Source of the DNA: Acinetobacter sp. ANC 3929
Lineage (GTDB): Bacteria; Pseudomonadota; Gammaproteobacteria; Pseudomonadales; Moraxellaceae
Assembly: GCF_000369405.1 (NCBI RefSeq)
Contig: NZ_KB849994.1
Span: 245,942-309,941, forward strand
Direction: 5' to 3'
Length of the DNA: 64,000 bases
Position 1 is the first letter of the stretch; every line of letters begins with the position of its first letter. The translations under genes and the position numbers were made by a program. Below are positions 16,724-25,556 of the stretch, in pieces. A model generated the notes under the pieces. It saw nothing but the letters and a program-made list of their open reading frames with translations, was not told the DNA's origin and did not search any database.

Positions 16724-17821
16724 TTAAGTTTCTAAGATATTTTTTATTTCCTGCTCTAATCTCTCATGGAATTGTTCTACCGTCATATTTTTAAAGAATT
16801 TATTTCTATTAACATAAGGTAAGGCTTCTGCCACCAATTGATCATATAAAGGATCATTGACATATTTTGCCAGTACTAAACGAGATATTGCACCCAAGCC
16901 CGTAATATACTCTTTTTCATCACCATGATTCAGCCATTGATTTAAGGTTTCTATATCTTTGTGTTTTTCTTCATCGTAAATAAGAAAATCATAAATTTGT
17001 TGAAAAACGTACTGTAGTTGTTTGGGATCGCTCAAATGACTGGGCTCACCTGTGATACCATGTACATCTGGTAAATATTGTAGAGTATAGCCATTTATAG
17101 AATGCTTTCTATATATTGGAATAGCTTTTTCTAATGAAACTTGGATATAGCTTGTTAATCCAATTTCATCATAAGCTAAAACATTGGTTTTGTTTAAAGG
17201 CACAATTAATATATCCTCATACATTTCACCAAGAAAGGTCCTATAGTAGCTAGTTAACTGATTAAACTGATTTTTTTTTCTCTGCCACATATAATTTAGA
17301 TATTCTTGGTTTAACTTTAACCACTGTTTCGCAAAAATACTAAGCTTCTCTTTTGTAGGTGGAACATCCTGAAATTTCTCTAACTGTTCTTTAGTTACTG
17401 GCTTTACTGCTTGTAGCATTCTTTCTATGCTTTCTTGTTCAGGAAATATTTTTTCCTGACTAAAAAAGTGGTAGGACCTTGCATCAAAGGCAACTAACCC
17501 ATGCTGGCGTAATGTCTCAACCAGAACTTTATAGAGATATTTACTTTTAAGTAGTAGACCCTGCTCAATCTTAAAGACATTGTCTACCGCATCAAAGTAG
17601 CGGTTTACATGGGTAAAAGACCCTATAATTTCCTCATCAAAGTTGGCTGCAAGCTCAGGGTTGGTCACAATCCTTTCCACATTAAGCAGCCAGTTTTTCA
17701 ATTTATCTGTAAAACCAGTTGATTGTGAATTCGTGGCGTAATATTCAGCTTGTTCCAATGTCTCAATAGTGGCATCTGGATGGTGCTGTCCTGCATCCCA
17801 AATATAAAATAATGATGACAT
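16724..17821 (-). CDS. Unknown protein (365 aa), genus-restricted accessory gene
   Basis: I do not recognise this protein. It begins MSSLFYIWDAGQHHPDATIE and has no signal peptide or membrane segment. It is mixed alpha/beta, rich in Tyr, Phe, Lys and Glu, with charged C-terminal helices (MTVEQFHERLEQEIKNIL). The preferred start at 17821 follows GGGGGAATT; an upstream in-frame ATG at 17833 lacks a ribosome site. A decayed copy of its first 18 codons lies 80 bases downstream. Local duplications of this kind are typical of toxin/immunity or other rapidly turning-over accessory genes, but nothing in the sequence assigns a function. Confidence 0.6.
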   Translation of the reverse strand: MSSLFYIWDAGQHHPDATIETLEQAEYYATNSQSTGFTDKLKNWLLNVERIVTNPELAANFDEEIIGSFTHVNRYFDAVDNVFKIEQGLLLKSKYLYKVLVETLRQHGLVAFDARSYHFFSQEKIFPEQESIERMLQAVKPVTKEQLEKFQDVPPTKEKLSIFAKQWLKLNQEYLNYMWQRKKNQFNQLTSYYRTFLGEMYEDILIVPLNKTNVLAYDEIGLTSYIQVSLEKAIPIYRKHSINGYTLQYLPDVHGITGEPSHLSDPKQLQYVFQQIYDFLIYDEEKHKDIETLNQWLNHGDEKEYITGLGAISRLVLAKYVNDPLYDQLVAEALPYVNRNKFFKNMTVEQFHERLEQEIKNILET

Positions 17822-17890
17822 AATTCCCCCCATTATAATGAATTGGATATGATTCAGATAATCTTAATTTATATAATAATTTACTGTATT

Positions 17891-18643
17891 TTAAATACTT
17901 TTATTTTCTATGACCTGCATAATCATACTATGCGCAATGCTGCCCTTAAACGGAATTTCAGGCAGTTGATCAAACTTAAAGAACTGTGCATCGCTAATTT
18001 CTTCAAGCTGGAGCTGAATTTCACCTGAATCATATTCAGCATGGAAGGCAATCATTAAATTACTTGGAAATGGCCAAGGTTGGCTCGACATATAACGGAT
18101 ATTTTTAAGCTTGACACCGACTTCCTCAAACGCTTCCCGTTGTACCGCCTCCTCCAGTGTTTCACCAACCTCAACAAATCCCGCGATCAATCCATACATA
18201 TTGCCATAATGCTTATGCGCTGATTTTGCCAGCAACACTTCATCATTGCCTTTGGTGATAATGGTAATGACACAGGGCTGTACACGTGGGTATTGATGGT
18301 AAGCACAACTTGGGCAAACCATTGCATATTCTTTCGGGTGAATTTCCGTCGCATGACCACAGTGGCTACAGAATTTGTGGTTACGTCGCCATTCGAGCAA
18401 TTGTACTGCGCGACTGGCTTGTAAAAAGTCATGGCTTGACCACGTTTGAATGAGTTCCCGAATTGGAATAAGTTGATAACCTTCGGGAATCACTTCATCT
18501 TCAAGCAAATCACGTGCGATGACCTGATCATTATGATGAATGGGCAGGTCACTTGCTAATTTTTCAACCTGTGGTAGTTGTAAGTTTTGGTCGACTAACA
18601 GTTTTTGATGCTGAAAAATATAAGCAAGTGAGAGTTGAGTCAT
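17891..18643 (-). CDS. nudC: NAD(+) diphosphatase / NADH pyrophosphatase NudC
   Basis: A 250-aa Nudix hydrolase. A zinc ribbon uses C92, C95, C110 and C113 (FCSHCG and VCPSC). The Nudix box runs from G155 to V177, with the G-x5-E-x7-RE-x2-EE-x-G pattern intact. The NudC-specific SQPWPFPSNLM follows at 187-197. NudC cleaves NAD(H) to AMP and NMN(H), and removes NAD caps from RNA 5' ends. Its ATG overlaps the stop of the upstream gene by one base (TAATG), so the two are co-translated. Confidence 0.93.
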   Translation of the reverse strand: MTQLSLAYIFQHQKLLVDQNLQLPQVEKLASDLPIHHNDQVIARDLLEDEVIPEGYQLIPIRELIQTWSSHDFLQASRAVQLLEWRRNHKFCSHCGHATEIHPKEYAMVCPSCAYHQYPRVQPCVITIITKGNDEVLLAKSAHKHYGNMYGLIAGFVEVGETLEEAVQREAFEEVGVKLKNIRYMSSQPWPFPSNLMIAFHAEYDSGEIQLQLEEISDAQFFKFDQLPEIPFKGSIAHSMIMQVIENKSI

Positions 18644-20289
18644 TATGCGGCTAGAGTTTGTAATTGCTGACTGTTTGATAATGCCACATCAAACATAGAT
18701 TGCAATACTGGTTGCTTGTTCTTTAAGTTCTCAACCAGTAAATCTAAACCTGCAACTACATTCAAGATACAATTGACCTGCTCTGCATCAAACGCTTGGT
18801 TCTGTGCCAAACGAGATTCAGCAAAGCGAGTTGCGCCTAATAAAGCGGTTTGTTGCGCTGAACTACCCAAGAACAGGGCAGCACCAGCCAACTCTTTCAG
18901 ATACACTGGTAATGCTTCTAAGCTATGTGCTGTAGGATCTTGCACATAGAGACTCAAAGTTTGCGTTAAAGTATCAATCAGGGTTTTCGTTTCAGTCAAT
19001 AAGGCTTTATGTGCTTCATCTAAACGATCAAGCGAGATTTGCATATTATTGACACGTAGCTGTAAGCGACTAGACGTATAATTGCGTTCCAGAATCCCGA
19101 TTGAATTCATTGAAGCCAAAATACTGTTCATTAACAACTGTACCGAAGTGGCATCTGTTAAAGTATTTGGTTGGCTTAATTTTTCTGCTTGTTGGGTGAG
19201 CTCTCGTGCTGCTTCATTTAAATTCAGTACTTTGAAGACATTAGAGAGCTGATGTAATTTTTGTTGCAGTTCCTGCGTCTTTTCCGCTGACATGTTTTGA
19301 TGGTTGTACTCAATCTCATTACGGATTTGGGCCATTTCATCTGTCATTAACTGGCTAATGGTATGCACAGTTTCATAGTCAGGACCATATAAATGACGGC
19401 TCAAGACTTGTAGTTGAGTATCGCTGAGTAGCTCATCACCAATATTGAGTTGATCACGAATATGTTGTGATACATCATCTTCTTGACTAATACAGATACA
19501 CAAGATGTCTGCAAGATCGGCAATGGTGTTTTTAAAACTGGTAGATTGAGCCAAGAATTTACCGATATTGGTTTCAATTTGAATTAACGTACGTAGACGG
19601 GCTTCAGTAATTGACAGTTCATCGATATGACTTAAACCTACATTGACCAACTGCCAATATTGCTGGCTTGGCTGACCATTTGCTAAGCCTGCAAGATAAA
19701 CACCCACCAATTTGATCCCTTGTAGGTCAAGCGGGGTTTCTGATTGCTTAATGAGTTTGTTTAAACACAATTTATAAAGCTGGTGAATATATTGTGATTG
19801 TTCCAAGCTTGGGGCTTGAGGCAAATTGAAACTCGGTGTGATGAACTCAAGCAAAGGTTGGACCGTTTGACCTTCTTTTGTCAGTGGTTTGCCGAGTGCT
19901 TTCTCTAAACGGTTCAGTGTATCAAGCAGGAATTGAGGGACTTTCACTTCACGTAAACAGATGAATTCGATATAACGCTTCAGCATGGTGGTGCCTTCAC
20001 TGAGCGCAATCACATCATTGGTTTGAATTTGCTGCGGTTGTGCCATGATTTTGCGCATTAGCTCAGCAGAGTATTGCGTAATTTGTGACAAATGCGGCAT
20101 ATCAATTAACGCGAGAACTTGCGTACATTGTTCAAACTGGTTGAGTGCATCATCAATCCCGAAAGGTAATGCTTGTTCTTCGGCAAGGGTATTGACTGCT
20201 GTTTCTACCAATTTAATCGAATTGTCGATTTCATTTTTTATTATTAATAATGCCGTTGGGTCGAAATGAATCGAGGTTTGGTAAGACAT
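18643..20289 (-). CDS. ChpA-N-terminus-like helical protein (Hpt-like repeats), no kinase domain
   Basis: A 548-aa, almost entirely helical cytosolic protein. Its opening (LLIIKNEIDNSIKLVETAVN, then FEQCTQVLALIDMPHLSQITQYSAELMRKI) resembles the N-terminal Hpt-like domains of the pilus chemotaxis kinase ChpA. The VPQFLLDTLNRLEKALGKPL segment matches ChpA's segment after its first domain. No HATPase, CheW or receiver domain follows. No obvious Hpt phospho-His motif (HxxKG) is visible, so this is probably a scaffold or degenerate Hpt array rather than a kinase. It is joined to nudC by a one-base overlap. The link to twitching or cAMP signalling is inference from similarity. Confidence 0.6.
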   Translation of the reverse strand: MSYQTSIHFDPTALLIIKNEIDNSIKLVETAVNTLAEEQALPFGIDDALNQFEQCTQVLALIDMPHLSQITQYSAELMRKIMAQPQQIQTNDVIALSEGTTMLKRYIEFICLREVKVPQFLLDTLNRLEKALGKPLTKEGQTVQPLLEFITPSFNLPQAPSLEQSQYIHQLYKLCLNKLIKQSETPLDLQGIKLVGVYLAGLANGQPSQQYWQLVNVGLSHIDELSITEARLRTLIQIETNIGKFLAQSTSFKNTIADLADILCICISQEDDVSQHIRDQLNIGDELLSDTQLQVLSRHLYGPDYETVHTISQLMTDEMAQIRNEIEYNHQNMSAEKTQELQQKLHQLSNVFKVLNLNEAARELTQQAEKLSQPNTLTDATSVQLLMNSILASMNSIGILERNYTSSRLQLRVNNMQISLDRLDEAHKALLTETKTLIDTLTQTLSLYVQDPTAHSLEALPVYLKELAGAALFLGSSAQQTALLGATRFAESRLAQNQAFDAEQVNCILNVVAGLDLLVENLKNKQPVLQSMFDVALSNSQQLQTLAA

Positions 20290-20323
20290 ATGACCTACAC
20301 CTTTCCTAAGTTGTTATATCCAT

Positions 20324-20345
20324 GGACCTCCTTTTTTAGGAGGCC
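20324..20345. other. Hairpin between rnhA-dnaQ and the ChpA-like gene
   Basis: CCTCC-TTTTTTA-GGAGG with flanking partial pairing. It may terminate or process transcripts leaving rnhA-dnaQ on the minus strand. There is no clear T-tract. Confidence 0.4.
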
Positions 20346-20416
20346 TAAATCTTTAAAGGTTAATATAACTTAACTTTAGAGGCTTGAAATACAAAAAATT
20401 ACATTGACTGGAAAAT

Positions 20417-21775
20417 TTATTTTGCGAAAAGGCAAGGCTCTCCATGTTTTTGTTCGAATTGTTTGACCCACGTCTCATGTTCATTTAGTTCATGTTCAGA
20501 TGGTTGAATCACTGGTAAGTCAACTTGGACACGTGGGCGAGTCGATTTATTTTGATTTTGTTCTGTTTGAGACAGGGCATCCATATCAAATGAGACTTGT
20601 CCACCCGTCATTGCTAGATAAACATCGGCTAAGATTTCAGCATCGAGTAAGGCACCGTGGAAAGTACGATCTCGCGCTGGAATTTCATAACGGCGGACTA
20701 ACGCATCCAAGGAGTTCTTTTGCCCTGGATGTTTATTTTTCGCCATTGCTAAGGTATCAGTGACTTCGCAGACTTCTGAAAGTGGAGGCAATCCAGTGCG
20801 TTTGAACTCCATATCCAAGAAGTTCATATCGAAGGTTGCGTTATGCGCGATAATTTCAGCGCCTTTTAAGTAGTCAAAAAGAACATCAGAAATTTCTGCG
20901 TATTTCGGTTTATCTTTTAAAAACTCATCGCTAATACCATGCACATTCTCAGAATCACCGACGGGTTTTTCTGGATTGATATAGATATGAATTGAACTGC
21001 CCGTGAGTTTGCGGTTGATCATTTCTATCGCACCGACTTCAATAATACGGTCGCCATCTTGGTAATAAAAACCTGTGGTTTCCGTATCGAGAATGAGCTG
21101 GCGCGGGCCTTGAAGATGTACTTTGGCTTCAGTAATCACAATGTTCGGGTGCTGATTTGTTAGTGAGGAAGCTGTTACTACTTCAGCCGATACTGCATTT
21201 TCGTCCATATTATCCATGACTTCTTCAAGTTCTGATTCTTCAATCATTTCGTCTGTATCAACCTCAAGATCTAATCCGAAAGGGTCATTTAAGAGCCAAT
21301 CGGATTCAGGCTTTTTTGTATCAGCGTTAGCCTGTGTTGAAGACTTGAGTTGTTGAGCCGTTTGTTCTGCACCCAAATTTGCCAATTGGTCTGCCATTTC
21401 GTTACCTGCATGTCCAGCGTGGCCTTTAATCCAGTTCCATTCAATATCACGGTTGGCACAAACAGCATCCAGTTTTTGCCATAAATCAGGGTTTTTTACA
21501 TCTTTCCAGTTTTTCTTTTTCCAACCGTGAATCCACTCAGTAATGCCTTGTTTTACATAATTGGAGTCTGTCCAAATAATTAAACGGGCATCGATAGGGC
21601 AAAAAGAGACACCTTCGATTGCAGCTTGGAGTTCCATGCGGTTATTGGTTGTTTCAGGTTCACCGCCAAACAGCTTGTGTTCACCTTGCTCGGTAATGAC
21701 ATACGCGCCCCAACCCCCAAGACCTGGGTTACCCTTGCATGCGCCATCAACGTAAAGTGTGATTGTTTGTGACAT
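20417..21775 (-). CDS. rnhA-dnaQ: Fused ribonuclease HI - DNA polymerase III epsilon subunit
   Basis: A single 452-aa polypeptide. Residues 1 to ~150 are RNase HI, with catalytic acids in YVDGACKGNPG, NNRMELQAAIEG and IIWTDSNYV, plus the HAGHAGNEMADQLAN segment. An acidic linker of about 100 residues follows. The DnaQ exonuclease begins at RQLILDTETTGFYYQDGDRIIEVGA (ExoI Asp/Glu) and continues with HNATFDMNFLDMEF (ExoII) and HGALLDAEILADVYL (ExoIII His and Asp). In E. coli the two genes are adjacent and divergent; here they are one frame. The C-terminus (EHETWVKQFEQKHG) is the likely alpha-subunit-binding tail. The start at MSQTITLY (21775) is preferred over an extended start 72 bases upstream. 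Confidence 0.93.
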   Translation of the reverse strand: MSQTITLYVDGACKGNPGLGGWGAYVITEQGEHKLFGGEPETTNNRMELQAAIEGVSFCPIDARLIIWTDSNYVKQGITEWIHGWKKKNWKDVKNPDLWQKLDAVCANRDIEWNWIKGHAGHAGNEMADQLANLGAEQTAQQLKSSTQANADTKKPESDWLLNDPFGLDLEVDTDEMIEESELEEVMDNMDENAVSAEVVTASSLTNQHPNIVITEAKVHLQGPRQLILDTETTGFYYQDGDRIIEVGAIEMINRKLTGSSIHIYINPEKPVGDSENVHGISDEFLKDKPKYAEISDVLFDYLKGAEIIAHNATFDMNFLDMEFKRTGLPPLSEVCEVTDTLAMAKNKHPGQKNSLDALVRRYEIPARDRTFHGALLDAEILADVYLAMTGGQVSFDMDALSQTEQNQNKSTRPRVQVDLPVIQPSEHELNEHETWVKQFEQKHGEPCLFAK

Positions 21776-22304
21776 ATTTGAACCTGAACAATAAGCAGAA
21801 TAAGAAGTTGAATATTTTAAGCGCACAAAAGGCTGGTCAATATTCAAGTGTTACTTAAGCATATAACAAAAGAACAAGACTTTTACTTGAGCTAAAGTGA
21901 GTCGGGAATTTTAGCATCCCCATGACAATAACAGCTATTGTAAAGCTAAATTTGGCTTCTGAACGTTACAAAACTCATCTTTTTTAATTTCTTGTAACAT
22001 TTCCATGCAAATCACGTTAAATTATTGCCTTGTCTAAGTGACATGCTTTACTACAATGGCTAAGGTCTGTTGACGTTGCACAAATGGAAGAAGAACTTTG
22101 TGCTGCGATCAAAACAGTGCTTTGCTGTTCGCTTTGATTATGGCTAAAATTTCCCTAAACTTGGTTGTGAAACTTGACAAGGGGAGGCCATTGTCTTTGC
22201 CCTATGCCTTGTTTAAGTCGTATTCGCCTGTAACGCAATGCATTTTCAAATATCAATAGACCCTAATTAAGAAATAAACTAGCGTGAGTTGACTGGAAGT
22301 TTTT
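21776..22304. other. Noncoding interval upstream of mltD
   Basis: About 530 bases separate rnhA-dnaQ and the divergent mltD. No gene is supported. An imperfect inverted repeat (GATCAAAACAG with CTGTTCGCTTTGATT) lies near 22107-22140. The promoters for both flanking genes must lie here, but I cannot place them confidently. Confidence 0.4.
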
Positions 22305-25300
22305 ATGTATAAATCGAGCACATTGGTGTCGCAAACATCTGCAACATCATTATTCAAAATTACTGTACTCACTTCTGCTCTCGTTGCGTTGGGAATCACC
22401 ACAGGTTGTTCATCAACACCCCAATCCAGTAAAACTTCGTCTTCAAAGCACGTCGGTTCAGGTTATTTAGATGCAAGCAGTTTGGATTCACTTGAAGACT
22501 TACTTTCTGCTACGGACATGCGTGCTGTAGAGGGTGATCGTTTATTGGTTCTGAAACATGGTGATGTGTGGAAACGAATGACGGTTGGATTCAAGATGGA
22601 CTTGAACCATTGGGATTCTCGGATTGAAGCACAACGTAGCTGGTTTATTTCTCGCCAACCTTATTTAGATCGGTTAAGTGCACGTGCCAGCCGTTATTTA
22701 TACCATACTGTAAAAGAAGCTGAACGTCGTGGTATGCCGACAGAATTGGCATTACTACCGATTATTGAAAGCTCTTATGACCCAGCAGCAACGAGTAGTG
22801 CAGCAGCAGCAGGTTTATGGCAGTTCATTCCAAGTACAGGGCGTATTTATGGTTTGCAACAGACCAGCCTCTATGATGGTCGTCGTGATGTCGTCGAGTC
22901 GACGCGTGCAGCGTATGAGTTTTTTGGGAGCTTGTATAACCAGTTCGGTTCATGGGAACTTGCCTTAGCGGCGTATAATGCGGGACCGGGGCGTATTCAG
23001 CAGGCGATTAACCGTAACCGCGCAGCAGGTTTACCTACAGATTACTGGTCATTGAAACTTCCACAAGAAACTATGAACTATGTTCCACGTTTCTTGGCTG
23101 TTGCGCAAATTATTAAAAACCCAAGTGCTTATGGCGTGAGTTTACCGCCAATTGCCAACCGTCCTCACTTTCGTGAAGTCAGTTTATCTGGCCCTATGGA
23201 ACTCAATCAGATTTCATCTATTACAGGGCTAAGTCGTGCGGAGTTGTATGCATTGAACCCGGCGTACCGTGGTGAAAGTGTTGATCCAATGAGTCCAATG
23301 CGGATTTTAATTCCAGCAGATTTAAGTCCTTCGATTGATGCAAAATTACGTTCTGGTAAAGCCAGTTCTGGCGGATTCTGGGCAAGTAATAAAACTCCAC
23401 CTGCGATGAATAATAATCCGTTAAGTAGTTCAACGACAATTCGTACCACCACTAATGGGCAAAGTATTACAACATCGACCGCAACACCACCCAATTTAAC
23501 GGCAAGTAATACACGTCCAACTTCATCAATCAGCACCAGTAAACTCAATACGCCTAGAGGTTCAGATGCATTGGCTTCATTTGCTGCGGGAGCAGATGTA
23601 CCAAGTGCACCACGTATCCCTGTTGCGATTACGCCTGCTGCAAATGTTAAACCAGTAAAAATTGAACCACCGATTTCATCTAAAGAACGTGAGCAAATTA
23701 CCGCTGCAATCAAAGAAGAAGGTAAAAAAGAAACGGTTGCACAAGTTTTAGAGCCACAAGCGACTCAAGCTGAGAAAGATCAGGTTGTTGCAGAAATTAA
23801 GGCGATTGCGCCAAAAGGCACAGAAATTGTTGATCCATTCGATGGCAAAATTAAATTGACGGCAATTCAAACCAGCCAATCGGTTGCTGATGAAAAGGGT
23901 CAAGAAGTAAGCAGGGGCTTCTCTTATCCAAAAAACTTGGTTGAAGATACTGCTACTGCAAACAGTGAAGATGCCAAACGTAATCAAGGTAAGCCATACA
24001 TTAAAACCGATACCGATGTTGTGGTTGTTGCACCGAAAGGAAAGCGCAGTACTTATGTGGTACAGCCTGGCGATACTTTAGCGGTGATTGCGCAAAAAAA
24101 TGGCGTGAACTGGCGTGATGTTGCCAAGTGGAACCAGATTGATCCAAATGGCACATTGTTCGTAGGGGCCAGCTTATATCTATATGATGCTAAACCAGAA
24201 GCACCGAAAGCTGCTGAAAAACCAGAGAGTTATGTGGTGCAGTCTGGCGATAGTTTGACTAACTTGGCTTCACGCTTTGATTTAAGTCTAAAACAGCTAG
24301 CGGATTATAATAATTTGTCTGTTACTGACGGTTTATTTGTAGGGCAAAAACTGACATTGATTGAGCCGAAGAATAATAGTCGTATCACTCAGCAGACAGC
24401 ACGTGTGACTGATAGTAAGGCAACCTCAACTCCAAAAGTTGCTACCAAATCCTATACGGTAAAGCGTGGTGAATATTTAAAGCTGATTGCTGATCGTTAT
24501 GCATTGTCCAATCAAGAATTGGCGGATTTAACTTCTGGCTTAACCGCCAGCAGTAGCTTATTCGTAGGACAAAAAATCAATGTGCCATTACATGAAGTCT
24601 CTCAGACTCAAGAAACACCTGAGCCAACTAAAAACAGTGTTAAATACGAGAATGTAAGCGCATCGACCAGCTATAAAACTGAAAGTTATACCGTACAGCG
24701 TGGTGATACCTTATCGAGTATTGCAACCAAGGCAAAGATTAGCTTGAGTGAATTGGCTGAACTGAATAACTTGAAGTCAAACAGCGGCGTGCGTTTAGGT
24801 CAGAGCCTAAAGATTCCAGCAGGTTCGACTGTACCTGATAGTTATGTGGTGCAGTCGGGAGATAGCTTGAATGCGATTGCAGCCAAGTACAATCTTCAAC
24901 TTAGCTATATTGCCGATCTCAATGGTTTGGAACGTACATCGGGAGTCCGTGTTGGGCAACGTTTGAAACTGACGGGCGATGCACCAGCAAAAACCACTGC
25001 TAGCACTACGAGTAAATCGAGAGAAGAAACTACGCCAGATATTTATACCGTTAAGTCTGGAGATACTTTAGGCAATATCGCTAGCCGTCATAATCTGCAG
25101 CTCGACTATGTTGCAGGTTTAAATGGTTTAACACGTGGTAGTAGCGTTCGTATTGGTCAAAAGCTCAAATTGACAGGTGATTTACCTAAGGCTGAAACAG
25201 CAAAAGTAGAGAACAGTAAATCAACTCCAAAAGCATCAGCTCCAAGTCGCAATACCGAGAAGTACGCGGTGAAAGCGGGTGAGTCTTTGAACAGTATTGC

Positions 25301-25550
25301 CAATCGTTTTGGGATGTCTGGACGCGAACTAGCTGAATTAAATGATTTAAAAGCCAATGCAAGTCTGCAACGTGGTCAAAGTATTTCTGTTCCTAAAACC
25401 GTGAGTGAATACAAAGTAAAACGTGGTGATACGCTGATTGGTTTAGCAAGTCGCTATGGCTTGGATACAGGTGCACTCGCGGAAATGAATGATTTAACAC
25501 CAAGCACTCAGTTACGTATCGGTGATGTGATTAAAGTGCCTAATCTGTAA
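22305..25550 (+). CDS. mltD: Membrane-bound lytic murein transglycosylase MltD-like, with eight LysM repeats
   Basis: A 1081-aa lipoprotein. The signal region ends LGITTGC (lipobox Cys at about residue 34). A GH23 lytic transglycosylase domain spans ~residues 130-280: catalytic Glu in LPIIESSYDP, then AAAGLWQFIPSTGRIYGL and LALAAYNAGPGRI. A degenerate LysM-like stretch (SITGLSRAELYALNPAYRG) follows. After a long Thr/Ser/Pro linker come eight C-terminal LysM repeats, each with a Y-x-V-x-x-GD/E-[ST]L start. E. coli MltD has 452 aa and two LysM. The enzyme cleaves peptidoglycan glycan strands to 1,6-anhydro products, and the LysM array binds the wall. The next gene starts 6 bases later. Confidence 0.92.
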   Translation: MYKSSTLVSQTSATSLFKITVLTSALVALGITTGCSSTPQSSKTSSSKHVGSGYLDASSLDSLEDLLSATDMRAVEGDRLLVLKHGDVWKRMTVGFKMDLNHWDSRIEAQRSWFISRQPYLDRLSARASRYLYHTVKEAERRGMPTELALLPIIESSYDPAATSSAAAAGLWQFIPSTGRIYGLQQTSLYDGRRDVVESTRAAYEFFGSLYNQFGSWELALAAYNAGPGRIQQAINRNRAAGLPTDYWSLKLPQETMNYVPRFLAVAQIIKNPSAYGVSLPPIANRPHFREVSLSGPMELNQISSITGLSRAELYALNPAYRGESVDPMSPMRILIPADLSPSIDAKLRSGKASSGGFWASNKTPPAMNNNPLSSSTTIRTTTNGQSITTSTATPPNLTASNTRPTSSISTSKLNTPRGSDALASFAAGADVPSAPRIPVAITPAANVKPVKIEPPISSKEREQITAAIKEEGKKETVAQVLEPQATQAEKDQVVAEIKAIAPKGTEIVDPFDGKIKLTAIQTSQSVADEKGQEVSRGFSYPKNLVEDTATANSEDAKRNQGKPYIKTDTDVVVVAPKGKRSTYVVQPGDTLAVIAQKNGVNWRDVAKWNQIDPNGTLFVGASLYLYDAKPEAPKAAEKPESYVVQSGDSLTNLASRFDLSLKQLADYNNLSVTDGLFVGQKLTLIEPKNNSRITQQTARVTDSKATSTPKVATKSYTVKRGEYLKLIADRYALSNQELADLTSGLTASSSLFVGQKINVPLHEVSQTQETPEPTKNSVKYENVSASTSYKTESYTVQRGDTLSSIATKAKISLSELAELNNLKSNSGVRLGQSLKIPAGSTVPDSYVVQSGDSLNAIAAKYNLQLSYIADLNGLERTSGVRVGQRLKLTGDAPAKTTASTTSKSREETTPDIYTVKSGDTLGNIASRHNLQLDYVAGLNGLTRGSSVRIGQKLKLTGDLPKAETAKVENSKSTPKASAPSRNTEKYAVKAGESLNSIANRFGMSGRELAELNDLKANASLQRGQSISVPKTVSEYKVKRGDTLIGLASRYGLDTGALAEMNDLTPSTQLRIGDVIKVPNL

Positions 25551-25556
25551 TTGTAA

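Noticed and set aside
23207..23713. 168-codon minus-strand frame inside mltD
   Set aside because: Lies opposite the Ser/Thr-rich linker of mltD and reflects its codon bias, not a gene.
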